A stretch of DNA of 50,403 nucleotides from NCBI GenBank assembly GCA_037447655.1, contig JBBHKE010002163.1, positions 130,774 to 181,176 on the forward strand, given 5' to 3'. Position numbers and translations under genes: made by a program. This stretch comes from Zygnema cylindricum. Its lineage: Eukaryota; Streptophyta; Zygnematophyceae; Zygnematales; Zygnemataceae. Below, in pieces: positions 20,014-30,600 of the stretch; position 1 is the first letter of the stretch; the number at the start of each line of letters is the position of its first letter. The notes under the pieces are model-generated. The model ran no database searches. It was not told where the DNA came from and worked only from the letters and a program-made list of their open reading frames with translations.

Positions 20014-21085
20014 TCAAAATCTATCCCTACAAAGGTTAAGGAGGTATACAAGAGAGCCCTGAGAAAAATACGGAGGATTACAAACGCACATGGCGTGACA
20101 ATTTATATTTTCACAACCAAGAGGAGGTTTACAATAAAAACTTTTACATGGATCACACGGAGGGGGTAGGGAGTTTAACACTGTTTTTGGTGGTGGTGAA
20201 GGTGGTGGTGGTGGCGACAATGTTTTTGGCGGAGGTGGTGGTAAAACACATCTGTTATTTTGAACAATAGAAGGAGGTTTACAAATACAAGAAGCTCGGC
20301 AATTGATTTCTTGACAAGTGAATCCAGGAAAGCAGTCCATATTCGCACATGGGTAACCAAGAATAAGTATGCATGTTAAATGCTTCCAAAGCTCGTTTAA
20401 TAGATAACAACAACAAAATCGTGAGTATTCTAAGCAGTTAACACATAAAATAGCAAGGGAACGGATCACAAACATAGTTTTTTTGGTGATATTTTGATCT
20501 AGGAGTATTTTATACCCATCACCGGATTTTTTCATGTAGCTGTGAGTAGTCCTTAAAGTGACGACTGTCAAAACATCCGATTATATGTACACTAATGTGG
20601 AGTATTTGAATTCAACCTGGTCTAGACTTCAGAAAATAGATTGAATAATACATCATTCATCCTCTCTCTCTTTCTCATGCTTAATTCATTCATTCTAACT
20701 CTCCCATGCGTAAACTATTGATTCTCTTTCAGATGCACAGGCTTTGGCTCCGCGCATAAGAGAGTTATTACGGCCGACAAAAGGGTTTGAAAAACACAAC
20801 AATTCATCCACAATATGAAGAAAAAGTGCACAGAGATGCAAAAAAATCATGAATACAGATCGATTGCAGCGTTAAAGAAACCCTAAAAGCAGGGAAAACA
20901 TACAGAGAAGAAGAAACAAACAAAATTCAATAACATTATTCATAGAAAAGAGGGAAAAACAACGAGGTATGAGCTCCTCTGTACCTACCTAGACGGGCAG
21001 CCACGACCGGCGTTGCAAAAATATGCAGCGAGGCCAACAATAGAGTGGGCAGCGCAGAGAAAATAAGGGACACGTGTCGGGCCAT
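20014..21085 (-). CDS. Probable secreted Cys-rich, Pro-rich protein (multi-exon)
   Basis: The likely first exon runs 21085-20989: ATG in the context CGAAATGGCC, then a clear signal peptide (MARHVSLIFSALPTLLLASL..VVA-A), ending at a strong splice donor AG|GTAGGT (20988). About 600 bp further on, the minus frame 20380-20014 encodes two Cys modules separated by a poly-Pro linker (PPPPPKTLSPPPPP). Both modules have identical spacing, C-x4-C-x5-C-x4-C-x3-C-x-C (first CANMDCFPGFTC..., second CKSFYCKPPLGC...), followed by N/KPP. I do not recognise the family. Disulfide-bonded cell-wall or secreted protein is inferred. The acceptor joining the exons in phase was not found, and more exons may exist. 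Confidence 0.55.
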
Positions 21086-22827
21086 TTCGTAAAATCCCAA
21101 CGGAGTACAGTGCAGGCGCCAAGCCGCGCGAGCGCCAAATGTAGGTTTGTAGGTTTGTAGGTTTTCGCACTGAACTGCTCGCGTCCAACTGCGACGAATT
21201 ATAATCGACGGATATTCCGATAATGCCTTCCTTTGGCTATCAGCATCTGCCTCCCTTGGGCTATACAATGTGGCGGTAAATAGATTGCCGACCGTAAATA
21301 GCGTCTTTTGTCTTTAGTCGCAGTCGACTTCGTTGACCAATTTTTATTCTCCAAGTTTATGACGAACGGTCAACACGTTGCAAACAACAGCTGCTTTAAA
21401 AATTCTTGCCTGTAAGGGTGAGGTTCCATTAGGGGAAAAATGTCGTTGTTTACTGAAATTCGTACTGTTTCGTATAGTGTCGTACCTTCGTATAGTGCCG
21501 TACAAAAAAAAAATGTCAGAAAAACAAGCCTACTGTGTTTTTCTGAGACAACTGCTGGCACTGGAGATGAAGAAGATGCAGCAGTAGTCATCGTAGAACA
21601 AATCAAGAGAGGAAGCTTCCACAAATACCGATGGCTGAACAGCAACTTTGACAGACTATACCTTTCAGAAAAACGCTCCAAACGTCTTGAAAATTTGCCA
21701 CAATGAAGATAACATACAAAGGAACACACACCAAAAATTTCAATCAATTCCGCTCACAAATCTGTGAGATATGTAGAAATGAAATTACATAAAACTGAGT
21801 GTACAGTTTTCATATCATTTGTTCCTAAAAATCAAATTCACTAAGTCCTACTTTTATACACCGAAACTACACTAAGCTGTACGAAGGCATTCCAGCCGTA
21901 CATCTAACATTCTATCACAAATATTTACACCGAAGTTTAGACAACGTAAAGTGATAGTGATCTAGTCACGCCTCGTCACTATTTGTTGGCGGCGGCTGTC
22001 ACCGGGCCGATTAGAGGATTTGGCACCGTAGAACTGACTTCACGAAGTCCCGTGGTCATGCCGAAATTCCGTACGTCCACGGAGGACATACTCACGCATT
22101 CTCCCAAGTGACGACGCGTGTCCCAAGTGTGAATGAACCGTGAACTCCCAACTTCACTGTCACACTAATTTTGGTAAGCACTGAACTGAACTCAACCAAA
22201 AATAGCTTAAGTCCTGAACAGCTCTCTCTCCCTCAGAGCTGAGGCATAGTAGGACTAAAGTTTTCTAAAAACAACATACTGAATGAGTGACTTGATTCTA
22301 CACGTTTGTGGACGTAAACGTGGACCGTCGGAAGCATAATCGGATACTCCATCCTCTGACACTTTTAGTTCGCAACAAGTGACCCGAAGTAGGTCAATTC
22401 TAGGCGCCTGAACGCATAGCATCCTGCCTCGTGGAAAAGTGAACATATATCCACGATGACCGCGCGACCAGGTGGGTACACGTCACATATGACATGTGTC
22501 TTCCGCCAGGGGGATGCCAGGCTTCCGGAAGCTGCAATAAAATCTTTGACGGAGGATATTGTTTCACGCATCTCCTACAATCCACTAACCATTCTAACAC
22601 TTTCGTACGCTTTTACAAATCTTAAGTTTCGTCCACCGTACAGATTTTGTTCAATACGTCGTACGAGTCACATTTTACCTTCGCTTGTACAGATATGTGG
22701 TCACAATTTGCTATAAAAGATTCTTTGAAGATTAGCAGAATCTCAATCTTTTGCTACGTGGATCCAATCAAAGTGTACCACGCAAATAAAATGTCGGTTA
22801 CTGACCCAACACAATGGAACGATGGCT
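21086..22827. other. Intergenic, no recognised gene
   Basis: It holds a short (GGTTTGTA)n repeat at 21145-21168 and a duplicated TCGTATAGTG(T/C)CGTAC at about 21470-21503. A plus-strand frame ending at 21706 is open for about 55 residues (GDEEDAAVVIVEQIKRGSF) but I cannot assign it. Confidence 0.4.
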
Positions 22828-23111
22828 TGTCGAGCGTGCCCGAAAATCCCAAGGGAAGGGCCCACTGGCCGGAGTGGTTAGCCTCGGAGTCTTGCAAAGA
22901 ACCCACCAATGCAAAGGCTTCCCATAATAATGATCATGCCCACTGCTGCCCCCATCCCTCCCATAGACATGCATGCACAAATAGGAGAGGCAGAAGGACC
23001 GGGAATAGGAATGAGTGCATGGGAAGGCGAAAAAATCTCCCCTCCCACTTCCTTTCCCCATCGAGCCGAGGAAAGGGGGTTGGGTTTTTGGTTTATCGGG
23101 TCAGTGCCCCA
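22828..23111 (-). repeat. Gypsy LTR 'X', copy 5
   Basis: A 284-bp copy, TGTCGAGCGTGCC to AGTGCCCCA. Its left flank is unrelated DNA, so this is a true element end. Confidence 0.8.
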
Positions 23112-24294
23112 ATTTGTACTTTATCCACGGGAATTCTATTGCATTTGTTCCCTCAAAACCCACTGTTTCGATACAAGGAAGTTCCAGTTTTACTCCGGGA
23201 AGTTCACGTCAAAGTAAAAGAAACTACAAGCGAATACACAAATGCACTACCACGTTGACATATAGAAATAAATAGGAATGGTTGTTTCAGGTTTAACAAT
23301 ATCACCTTGACCACAGAAATAAAATATAAGATGGAAGATATAAAAGATGGCGAAGCAAGCTTAACATACCCTGGCAATTTACGATGACAATGAGAAAAAG
23401 GCGAACTCTCTCCTAATGGTAGTGTAAATAGGTATGGTACTCCTTCAATCTTCGGTGTCCGTAGCTCGGAACCGACTAGACTCTTCTCAATTTCAAGCAG
23501 TGAAAAATCCAAAAAAACCCAAAGGGACGATAGTGCCAACTACTAGCCCGAACTATGATTCCCACAATGGACAGATCCAAAACAAAGATGGCAATAGAGT
23601 CAAAACAAAACAGAGATTCTTCCAAAGGAAGGTTTGTTGGATTTTTTGAGGGTTTTCAAAGGAGACAATACTGAAATGCAACCTGTCTCTGTCGACCCCA
23701 AGTGCCTTATACAGTAAAAGCTTGTCGAGTTTCAAGTCCAAAAGTCAAACCAACGCTATTAGCCAATGAGCGGCAAGCAACAGCAACCGAACTGACATAA
23801 GACAAAATAATGTGTACTACACTTAGGGAAAAAAGTTAGACCTCTGACTACAGCTAGATCCGCGGCCGGAAGTCATTATTTGTTCCACAGTTTTAAGACA
23901 AAGTACTAAGATGACACGGAAATGCCAAGCTTTGACTTAATGTAATAAATGGACCAGTGGTCAGCTGAACCTGAACTAGATTGCTACAGACAGCTAACAA
24001 CATAATCTAGATTCCAGTTCTGAAGTCTACATGGCAATCCACAATGTACCCCCCCACTAGGGATGGTGGAAGCTAGTGTTATGTAACGGAACTGTGATCT
24101 TTCAAACGGCAGAACTTTGTCGTCCGGCCTCCGTTAGGCGTAAAATAAAGTGCGTCTTGTTCACTTGAGGAAATACTATAATCTTTCTTGTTGGTTGTCC
24201 TCGCTTCTCCGTAATCTGAGAACACTACGGGTCGGAAGGGTACGGAAATCCTCGGTAATATAAAAGTGTGCCTGAAAAGCACTCGAGCTTGACA
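23112..24294 (-). repeat. Gypsy leader 'Y', copy 4, full length
   Basis: Closer to the copy at 34301-35482 than to the one at 16036 (shared GTAATCTGAGAAC and GGAAGGGTACGGAAATCCTCG). It lies between LTR copies 5 and 6, making an LTR-leader-LTR unit without gag or pol. Confidence 0.8.
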
Positions 24295-24296
24295 GC

Positions 24297-24579
24297 TATC
24301 AAGCGTGCCCGAGAATCCCAAGGGAAGGGCCCACTGCCCGGAGTGGTTGGCCTCAAAGTCCTGCAAAGAACCCACCAATGCAAAGGCTTCCCATAATAAT
24401 GATCATGCCCACTGCTGCCCCCATCCCTCCCATAGACATGCATACGAAAATAGGAGAGGCATAAGGACTGAGAATAGGAATGAGTGCATGGGAAGGCGAA
24501 AAGATCTCCCCTCCCCCTTCCTTTCCCCAACGAGCCGGGGAAAGGGGGTTGGATTTTGTTTTATCGGGTCGGTGCACCA
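24297..24579 (-). repeat. Gypsy LTR 'X', copy 6 (3' LTR of main element)
   Basis: A 283-bp copy directly downstream, on the minus strand, of the polypurine tract of the main element. Its far end is mutated (TATCAAGCG for TGTCGAGCG). Confidence 0.8.
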
Positions 24580-24581
24580 AT

Positions 24582-24611
24582 TTCCCCCCCTCTTAGTCAA
24601 CCGTGACTAAG
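24582..24611 (-). promoter_or_regulatory. Polypurine tract with adjacent hairpin, copy 2
   Basis: The minus strand reads CTTAGTCA-CGGT-TGACTAAG then AGGGGGGGAAATT. The stem is identical to the copy at 17549-17568; the loop is changed. Confidence 0.7.
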
Positions 24612-24850
24612 AAAAAGTAATAATTACCTGCCCAATTCACAGTTCTCGCAAAACCATAGACTAGGGGATGGAGAGCGAGGTTCCCACGAGGAGGGGAGAA
24701 AAGCAGGATGCCAACATTGACCACACTGATTGCAAACAAAGATATCGTGCTGCGGGGAGGACAGGTTGCAGGATGATGAACAAGAAAAAGGATGGCAAAG
24801 TAAGTCCAGTGGAAAGTGGGTTCGTCTTCCAATCCTTAGAAATGGCAAGG
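24612..24850 (-). pseudogene. PHD finger at integrase C-terminus, copy 2
   Basis: In the 24848-24624 frame the ligands read C-x3-C-x11-C-x2-C-x4-H, then PAF where Cys is expected, then WFCENC. This gives seven of eight C4HC3 ligands, with the HxxC Cys replaced by Phe. Copy 1 (17581) has that Cys but loses the last one, so the ancestor had all eight. PHD fingers read histone H3 tails, often by K4 methylation state. A targeting role for integration is inference. Confidence 0.75.
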
Positions 24851-25820
24851 GGCCACATTGATCTGATTCTTTTTAATTCTTCGACCATCCTTCCCCTCCA
24901 AAGTCAGAACTCCCTTGTTTGAAACTTCCACCACTTTCATAAACAATTGCCCGGCAGGCACATAATCTCTGCTCCGACGCTGGGAATACAACAATTGATC
25001 CCGGTGTTGTGTCGCCAATAAATTCCCCATGGCGAGAGGAATCTCTCGGTGGAAAATTTTGGCACGGTCGGCGATCAGTTTTTCGACGGTTCCCTTGTCA
25101 TCCATTTCCGAGAGGATTGCCGCTTGGGCCGAGGTAGCCCCGAGCAGAATGGGATGTCGTCCAAATAAAATGAAGTAAGGACTATAGGAGTGGAGAGAAG
25201 CCTGTCAGCTGAATTTGTATCCCATGGCAATCGAAGGCACCCTTTTGTCCCACTCTCCCAAGTCCTCTTCAACTGCATATTTCCGTAGTGACCGCTTCAC
25301 TATCTGTACGAACCTTTCGTCCAAACCGTCGGCTTGAGGGTGGTCGCGACTGGTAAGTCGATGGTCGATGAGGAATTTCTCCAAAATATTGTCTGTGAAC
25401 TCCGATCCGATCATCAGAACCTTTAGCGCTCCAAATTGTGACAGGACTATTCGGAAGAAGGCGTCGACAATGGACTTGGACTCCTTTCGGGGCAAAACCA
25501 CAAGCTATATCCATTTTGAGAAATTTTCAATCATGGCCAAGAAGAAACGATTCCCACGTCGGCTGGTCGGAAGAGGTCCCAAAAGATCCAAAGAACACCG
25601 ATAAAACATTCCCCAGATAGGAAGAGAATGAAGCTCAGTCCCGCCCTTTTTGTCAAAAGATGCCTTAACTCAATCGCAGGAAGAGCAAGTCTGTAAAATT
25701 CGGTTGACTTGGGCCCGCAACCCATGCCACCAATAAGAACCTGTAACTAGGGAAGTGGTCCGCTTCTGTCCGAAGTGTCCGCAGTGCTTATGGAGATTGG
25801 TAATCAGATTTTCTCGATCT
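24851..25820 (-). pseudogene. Gypsy integrase (HHCC, DDE core, GPY/F)
   Basis: The zinc-binding N-terminus is at about 25800-25690 (HCGHFG, TCSSCD). The core starts with SLDLLGPLPTSRRGNRFF (first catalytic D). FGALKVLMIGSEFTDN lacks the expected Asp of the second site. HPQADGLDERFVQIVKRSLR keeps the Glu region. The GPY/F-type module (GVLTLEGKDGRRIKKNQINV) is at about 24950-24860. A stop follows KWI near 25515, and frames change between parts. Confidence 0.82.
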
Positions 25821-26177
25821 GATAGAGGAGAAACCACTTTCCTCGTATCGTTTGACCATTACAGGAGGAGAACGCCTCGGTCCCATGCATATGCCGCCAT
25901 ACAGGTATGAACTCAGAACAATTGAACTCCAGCTAAATGGGGAAGAGGGGATAACTGTTGGATAGATTGGAGAGCTTCGGAGTCATTCCAGATGTCTTTC
26001 CGTCCGGCTCCTATGGGTGCCTGCCCCTAACCATGTGCTACAAAAGTTGACAATGCCCACCCAATTGGAGGAAGCCAAATTAAGGCGGAGGATGCTCGAA
26101 TGAGTCCCAAACAGATTTCCAGGTATTCGTCTTGCCGAGCCTTGGTTGAATCTAGTGTAGAAGGATCACGGTTTCGG

Positions 26178-26780
26178 CTAAGTTCGTCGGCATTCCCATG
26201 GATTTCCTTGCCTGGTGGACAATGTTGAAATCATGTGGACAATGCTGGAATCATATTCTTGCAGGATAAGCACCCACTTGGCAAGTTTGCTTGTCAACTT
26301 ACTATTTTCCATGATCCATTTTAGGGGTTGGTGGTCGGTATTCACTGTGAAATGGACCCCATACAAATAAGGCCTGAAATGTTGGATGGCCCAAACAGCT
26401 GCCAGAAGCTCCCCATGATATATGTCATAATTCCCCTCTGCTCGGTTATTGCTCTGGCTGGCATAAGCCACCACATACTCGGCCACGGCGTCGTCAACTT
26501 GAGCCAAAACCGCTCCCAATCCAAACCTGCTCGAATCAGTGTAAAGGAGGAAAGGCCTTTGGTGATCAGGCATCCATAGCACTAGGTGCTGCTTCAGGGC
26601 ATCCTTGAAGAACTGGAAAGAGATCTGTTGTTCCTTGGCCCACTGCCATTCTTGATCTTTCCGCAAGAGCTTATTTAGGGGTTGGGCGTGACTATTGAAC
26701 TCGGGAATAAACCTGCGATAGTAGTTAGCCAGGCCGAGAAAGGTGCGCAAAGCAGAAATTTTCTGCGGGGGAGGAAGAGC
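26178..26780 (-). pseudogene. Gypsy RNase H domain
   Basis: The open frame 26750-26178 begins in the RT connection (FLGLANYYRRFIPEF, LNKLLRKDQEWQW). RNase H follows with LLYTDSSRFGLGAVLAQ (D), YHGELLAAVWAIQHFRPYLYG (E) and VNTDHQPLKWI (D). The catalytic set looks intact, but the frame is separated from RT and integrase by stops and shifts. Confidence 0.88.
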
Positions 26781-27640
26781 GTCCGAGCTGCAACCTTAAC
26801 CATATGGGGACCCACTGTCCCGCGAGTCACCTCGTGTCGGAGGTAAATAATTTTCTGCACCCCAAAAATACCCTTGCCCGGGTGACATTTCAAGCCTGTT
26901 GCTTGAAGAGCCCGGGGAACGATCTAGATATGCTCTAGGTGTTCTTCAAAGGATTGGAGAATATTATCACATCGTTGATGTAGCACCGAGCATAATTGAT
27001 TCCTCGGAGCGCTTCGTCCGTGGCCCGTTGAAACTTGGCTAGTGCATTCTTCAGTCCGAAAGGCATGTAAATCCACTCATAAAGTCGGGATCCTGCCCAG
27101 AATGTCGTTCTCTCTTGGTGTTTTGGTTCCATGGCAATCTGGTGGAATCCATTCTTCATGTCCAGGGTGGAGAAGATAGTGGCCCCAGCAAGAGAGTCGA
27201 ATATCTCTTCCGGGGTTGGCATTGGATACCGGTCAGGTATAATGGTCGTGTTCAGCATGCGGTAATCCCCACACATTCGAAAATCCACGGTTTTCCTGGA
27301 TGAGTCCTTCTTAGGAGGGAAAACTGTGGGGGAAGCAAACCCATGGAGTCTAGTACTTTCCTAATCCAATCCGGCGTCCACCAAAGTTTGGACTTTTGGG
27401 GTAATAAACTCCTTTTCCTTGAAGCTTAGGGGATACTGTTTCTGCCAGATAGTTGCGGTTTCGTCGATCAAGTCAATCCGAAAGGGGGTTCCTTGGTAGA
27501 TTCCGACATCTGTTTATGACCATGAGAAAACCTGATTGTTTCTAGCCAAGAGTTTTGTTAGCTGCTCTTTCTGTTGAGGGTCTAGCTACTCCCCCAAAGT
27601 CCAGTCCATTTTTCCCGACTCAACCGCAGCCCAAGCTTTC
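26781..27640 (-). pseudogene. Gypsy reverse transcriptase
   Basis: The pre-RT region LDPQQKEQLTKLL and YPLSFKEKEFI is at about 27590-27400. RT continues with FASPTVFPPKKD, DFRMCGDYRMLN, IPDRYPMPTPEEIFDSL, FSTLDMKNGFHQI and MPFGLKNALAKFQRATDEAL. The catalytic YxDD box reads YINDVIIFS, so the first metal-binding Asp is Asn. Several stops interrupt it. LKCHPGKGIFGV follows at about 26893. Confidence 0.88.
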
Positions 27641-27751
27641 GGTGGTCTCCCCCAGAGGTTGATGTCAAATTCTAGCCCAACCTGTGGATCTGCCTCTACT
27701 CCTCCGGATAATACTTTACTGGTGACAACTTCCGCTAAGCTGTCCCCTTCT

Positions 27752-29017
27752 CAACTACCGTTCCCCCCCCAGTGAATGAACTCTTTGGTGTATAATTTTT
27801 CTCTTTTTCTACCCCCCTCAAGCTGCAAAGTTGCTTGCATGGACAACAATTTAGGAGCTTGAAGGTAACTTCTGCGTGAATCTGGAGAATGGAGACTGAA
27901 AAAGGCAAGAGCGTGCTTTGTAACCCATGTAATGGCATTCGAATCAATGCTCTTCCCTATTAAGGTGTACCTCTGTGGGTCTGAAATACTTGGTGCGGCC
28001 GTGGTTCCCGGATGGAATCCCTTGGCGTGTTCTCGTTCCGTAATTGTCGTTGCCGTCCAAATTCCTGCCTTTGGGTCAAAAATCATACCAGCTGCTCCTT
28101 TCCGGTAGGCGTGACTGTGAGGAAAAGAGACCAACGTGGGGCGAGCTCGGCGTGGATATTTGGGTGTATTGCATCGGAAGAAAAGAGTACTATCCAGTTT
28201 TATTACAGGTGTTGCCATTCTCTCTTCCCCAAGTAACTACTGTACTGGAATCTGAGGGTCGGGGGTCTGCTTTTCCAACAGTTGCCGGAGGGCTGGATGC
28301 GGATCATATTGGTGCAATATGCCCGGAGTCAGTGTGCTGTGGATCCCATCTGAGCACCGTCAAAAACGAAGGGAGCTCTTAAAATCCGGGTTACTTGTTT
28401 CCAGCTGAAACAACCTTTTTCCGTTTATCATCTCCCGGGTGGACATTCTCCAGGATGTACCCCATTGGTGTTTCCTGGAGCTATTGAATCCACGATATTA
28501 ATGTAATCATCCGATAAAATGTACCACTCCTGCGATCTTGATGCCCTTTTCCTTGTCCTGCTAGAGAGTATCTCTAACAAGGCCATCCCGCCACAACGAG
28601 ATCTACTCTACCCAGACTAGCTAAATGAGGTGCCATTATGTTATCCACACTCTGGGGAAGACTCCGGTGAGCTTTGGAAATGGCCGACACTGGAAGCTGT
28701 TGAGGATATAAACGGTGCAGTTGATGGAGGCGGTGTTCGGTGAGAGCTCGTGCCTCCGGTAAAATTTCCACTGCTGTATATGACTCCACCCGATATTCTG
28801 ATTTCAAAACTGTTTCCAAGTCGTAACTGTTTCTTGAAAATAAAGATAAAATCCGAAGTCCAGTGTCGAGGACTGTCAATGACACCACTTGTCGATAGAA
28901 GTCCTCGTTACCACTCTTGGTTTGGAAAACATCTAACACGGTTGTCGAATCTGTTTTAGGTAATAATAAGGCCGAGAAAGCCTGATCTACTCCCCGCCGG
29001 AGTTTTGCCACCTGCAA
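27752..29017 (-). pseudogene. C5 cytosine DNA methyltransferase domain inside gypsy pol
   Basis: Conserved DNMT motifs appear in order on the minus strand: motif I region GLRILSLF followed by TVLKSEYRVESYTAVEI (28870-28790); motif IV VDLVVAGWPC with the catalytic Pro-Cys (28600-28574); SLAGQGKGI just after it; motif VI YILENV (near 28450); motif VIII-like DGAQMGSTAH.LRAY (near 28360-28310); a target-recognition-like stretch FPHSHAYRKGAAGMI; motif IX-X EREHAKGF and RYTLIGKSID (28045-27945). The GxG of motif I is lost (FSRNS), a stop follows GWPC and the rest is frame-shifted, so it is inactive. It lies between protease and RT, an unusual place for a cellular-type enzyme. DNMT-bearing gypsy elements are known from charophytes. 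Confidence 0.85.
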
Positions 29018-29269
29018 TAATCTTTATATGTATTCCCTTTCCCACCGCTTAGAAATCGGGAATTGCTAGATGTCCTCTGCAATATATGTTGAACTGTCGA
29101 ACAGCTTCGCCGGAGAGGATGTAGAATACACTGGTTAACAGCTGGACACAGGAACATTGGTCTTCCCCCGGTTCCATAAATCCAAAGGAGTCACAACTTT
29201 GATTCCTTCGAGATTTCTGGGGTCCCGAACGGTATATTGCTCTTTCCAAACACTTAAACTCATATTCAT

Positions 29270-29811
29270 CCGGGTCCATGTAGCCATCCCTAACAGGATT
29301 TCAAACTGATTCCCTTCTACCACTAAAAAAGAAAGTTCAATTTTCACCTTCTGTTCAGCATCATCGGAGAATTCAATGTTCATGGCTTTGGTGATTCCAT
29401 GGACTGGCTGACTGCCGCAGCTTAGCGTGCTAAGTAGATGTTACTCGGGCAGATTTGGTGTCTGAGTTCTGCAAGCATTTTTTGCAATGCGGCAGTGGTA
29501 ATAAGGTTGGGAAGTGCTCCGGTGTCGACCACAACGTCTTGGTACTCGCCGTACCCGTTAAGTATGAAATTGTTTGTTCAGTTCAGAATGAGAGCCACAG
29601 ACAAGGTTTTGTAGTCCCTATTCACCATAGGGGTCTTAGGATCTAAAGACAAATATACCACCGTGGGTGGTGTTACCTTGTCGACTTTGTCTTTTTTGGA
29701 ATGGATCTCTTCTCCCAGGGCCTGAATGAGGATTTTTTGAGGCAGATTATGGGAGGTGGCAAAGGTCTTGACATGGGTCAGGGCATACGGCATAAGGTGC
29801 CTGACTAGCAT
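29270..29811 (-). pseudogene. Retroviral-type aspartic protease
   Basis: The minus strand at about 29545-29455 reads VVVDTGALPNLITTAALQKML, with the DTG active site at 29529-29518. It continues in a second frame at 29383-29260 with ELSFLVVEGNQFEILLGMATW, the C-terminal ILG-type flap/strand of retropepsins. 29811-29578 is a linker of unknown role. It precedes the methyltransferase. Confidence 0.75.
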
Positions 29812-30600
29812 GACAGCAAGCTTGGAGGAATGGAGTGGAGCTCTCAGGGATGACGTCTGCGAATCTGGTTCCTGATCCTATTCGTTCCTTTCCTTGTCAT
29901 CACTCTCAAAACCGGAATCAGGCGCTGGTGGAGTTTGGGGTGCTTCCTCATCCGGGCGTTCGGCCATGAATCGCTCAAACTAATCTTGATTGCTCTATTT
30001 GTCCACTTCCAATGATTTCTTCTCCCGCTGTTGTTTCTTGCTCTGGTAATTTTCGAAACCGGGAGGCAGTGTAGATTTGGGAGGAAGTGTAGGAGGATGA
30101 CTGGGCTTGATTCCGAGGCCTATGTCACTGTTTAGCATCACTGCCCAGGGCGTGAAAGATAAAGGCCCGATGGTCTTCCGGTTGTGGTCTTTCTGGCTCA
30201 TTTTCTGCTTATCTCTCCTCTGATCAGAGGTTGAGGAGCGGAGTTGTTTACGACCATCTCCCACTCCCACATTCCATGCTCAGTGCAGGAAGCTGCTTCT
30301 ATGGTGGGCATTAGGGGGTTCCAAATCCCAGCCCATCAAATCATCGTCGTTAGCACCCGTTGTGCTTTGAAGTTCAAGCTCCCCTAGATTCTGTAGTAAC
30401 TCCTGTTTCTGTCTTTGGAGTCATTGCACTGCTGTAACAGGAGAAGGCCGCGAAGACGATACCAAACGAAGTGCAGCCAATTCCACAATTATGGCGGCAA
30501 TCTGCTGACTCTGCTGTTGGATTATAATCTCCGCTGTAAGTCTTGCTGGAGCAACCGATGCTCGTTCCGGAGTCTATGGTGTAGGCAGCTCTGGGCGCCT
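29812..30600 (-). pseudogene. Gag-pol linker region
   Basis: Short open stretches (for example 30270-29995, rich in Lys/Gln/Pro) lie between the second zinc knuckle and protease. No domain is recognised. Confidence 0.45.

Noticed and set aside
22798-23061. ORFs on both strands through the LTR 'X' copies (also 15803-16036, 24225-24610)
   Set aside because: The frames differ between copies and the sequence behaves as LTR; no conserved protein is maintained.
23115-24294. Block Y as the gypsy LTR, since it begins TG and ends CA and also occurs at 34301-35482
   Set aside because: The polypurine tract abuts X, not Y, and X is the outermost repeat at three unrelated flanks. Kept as an alternative, because Y at 35482 also ends cleanly against unique DNA.
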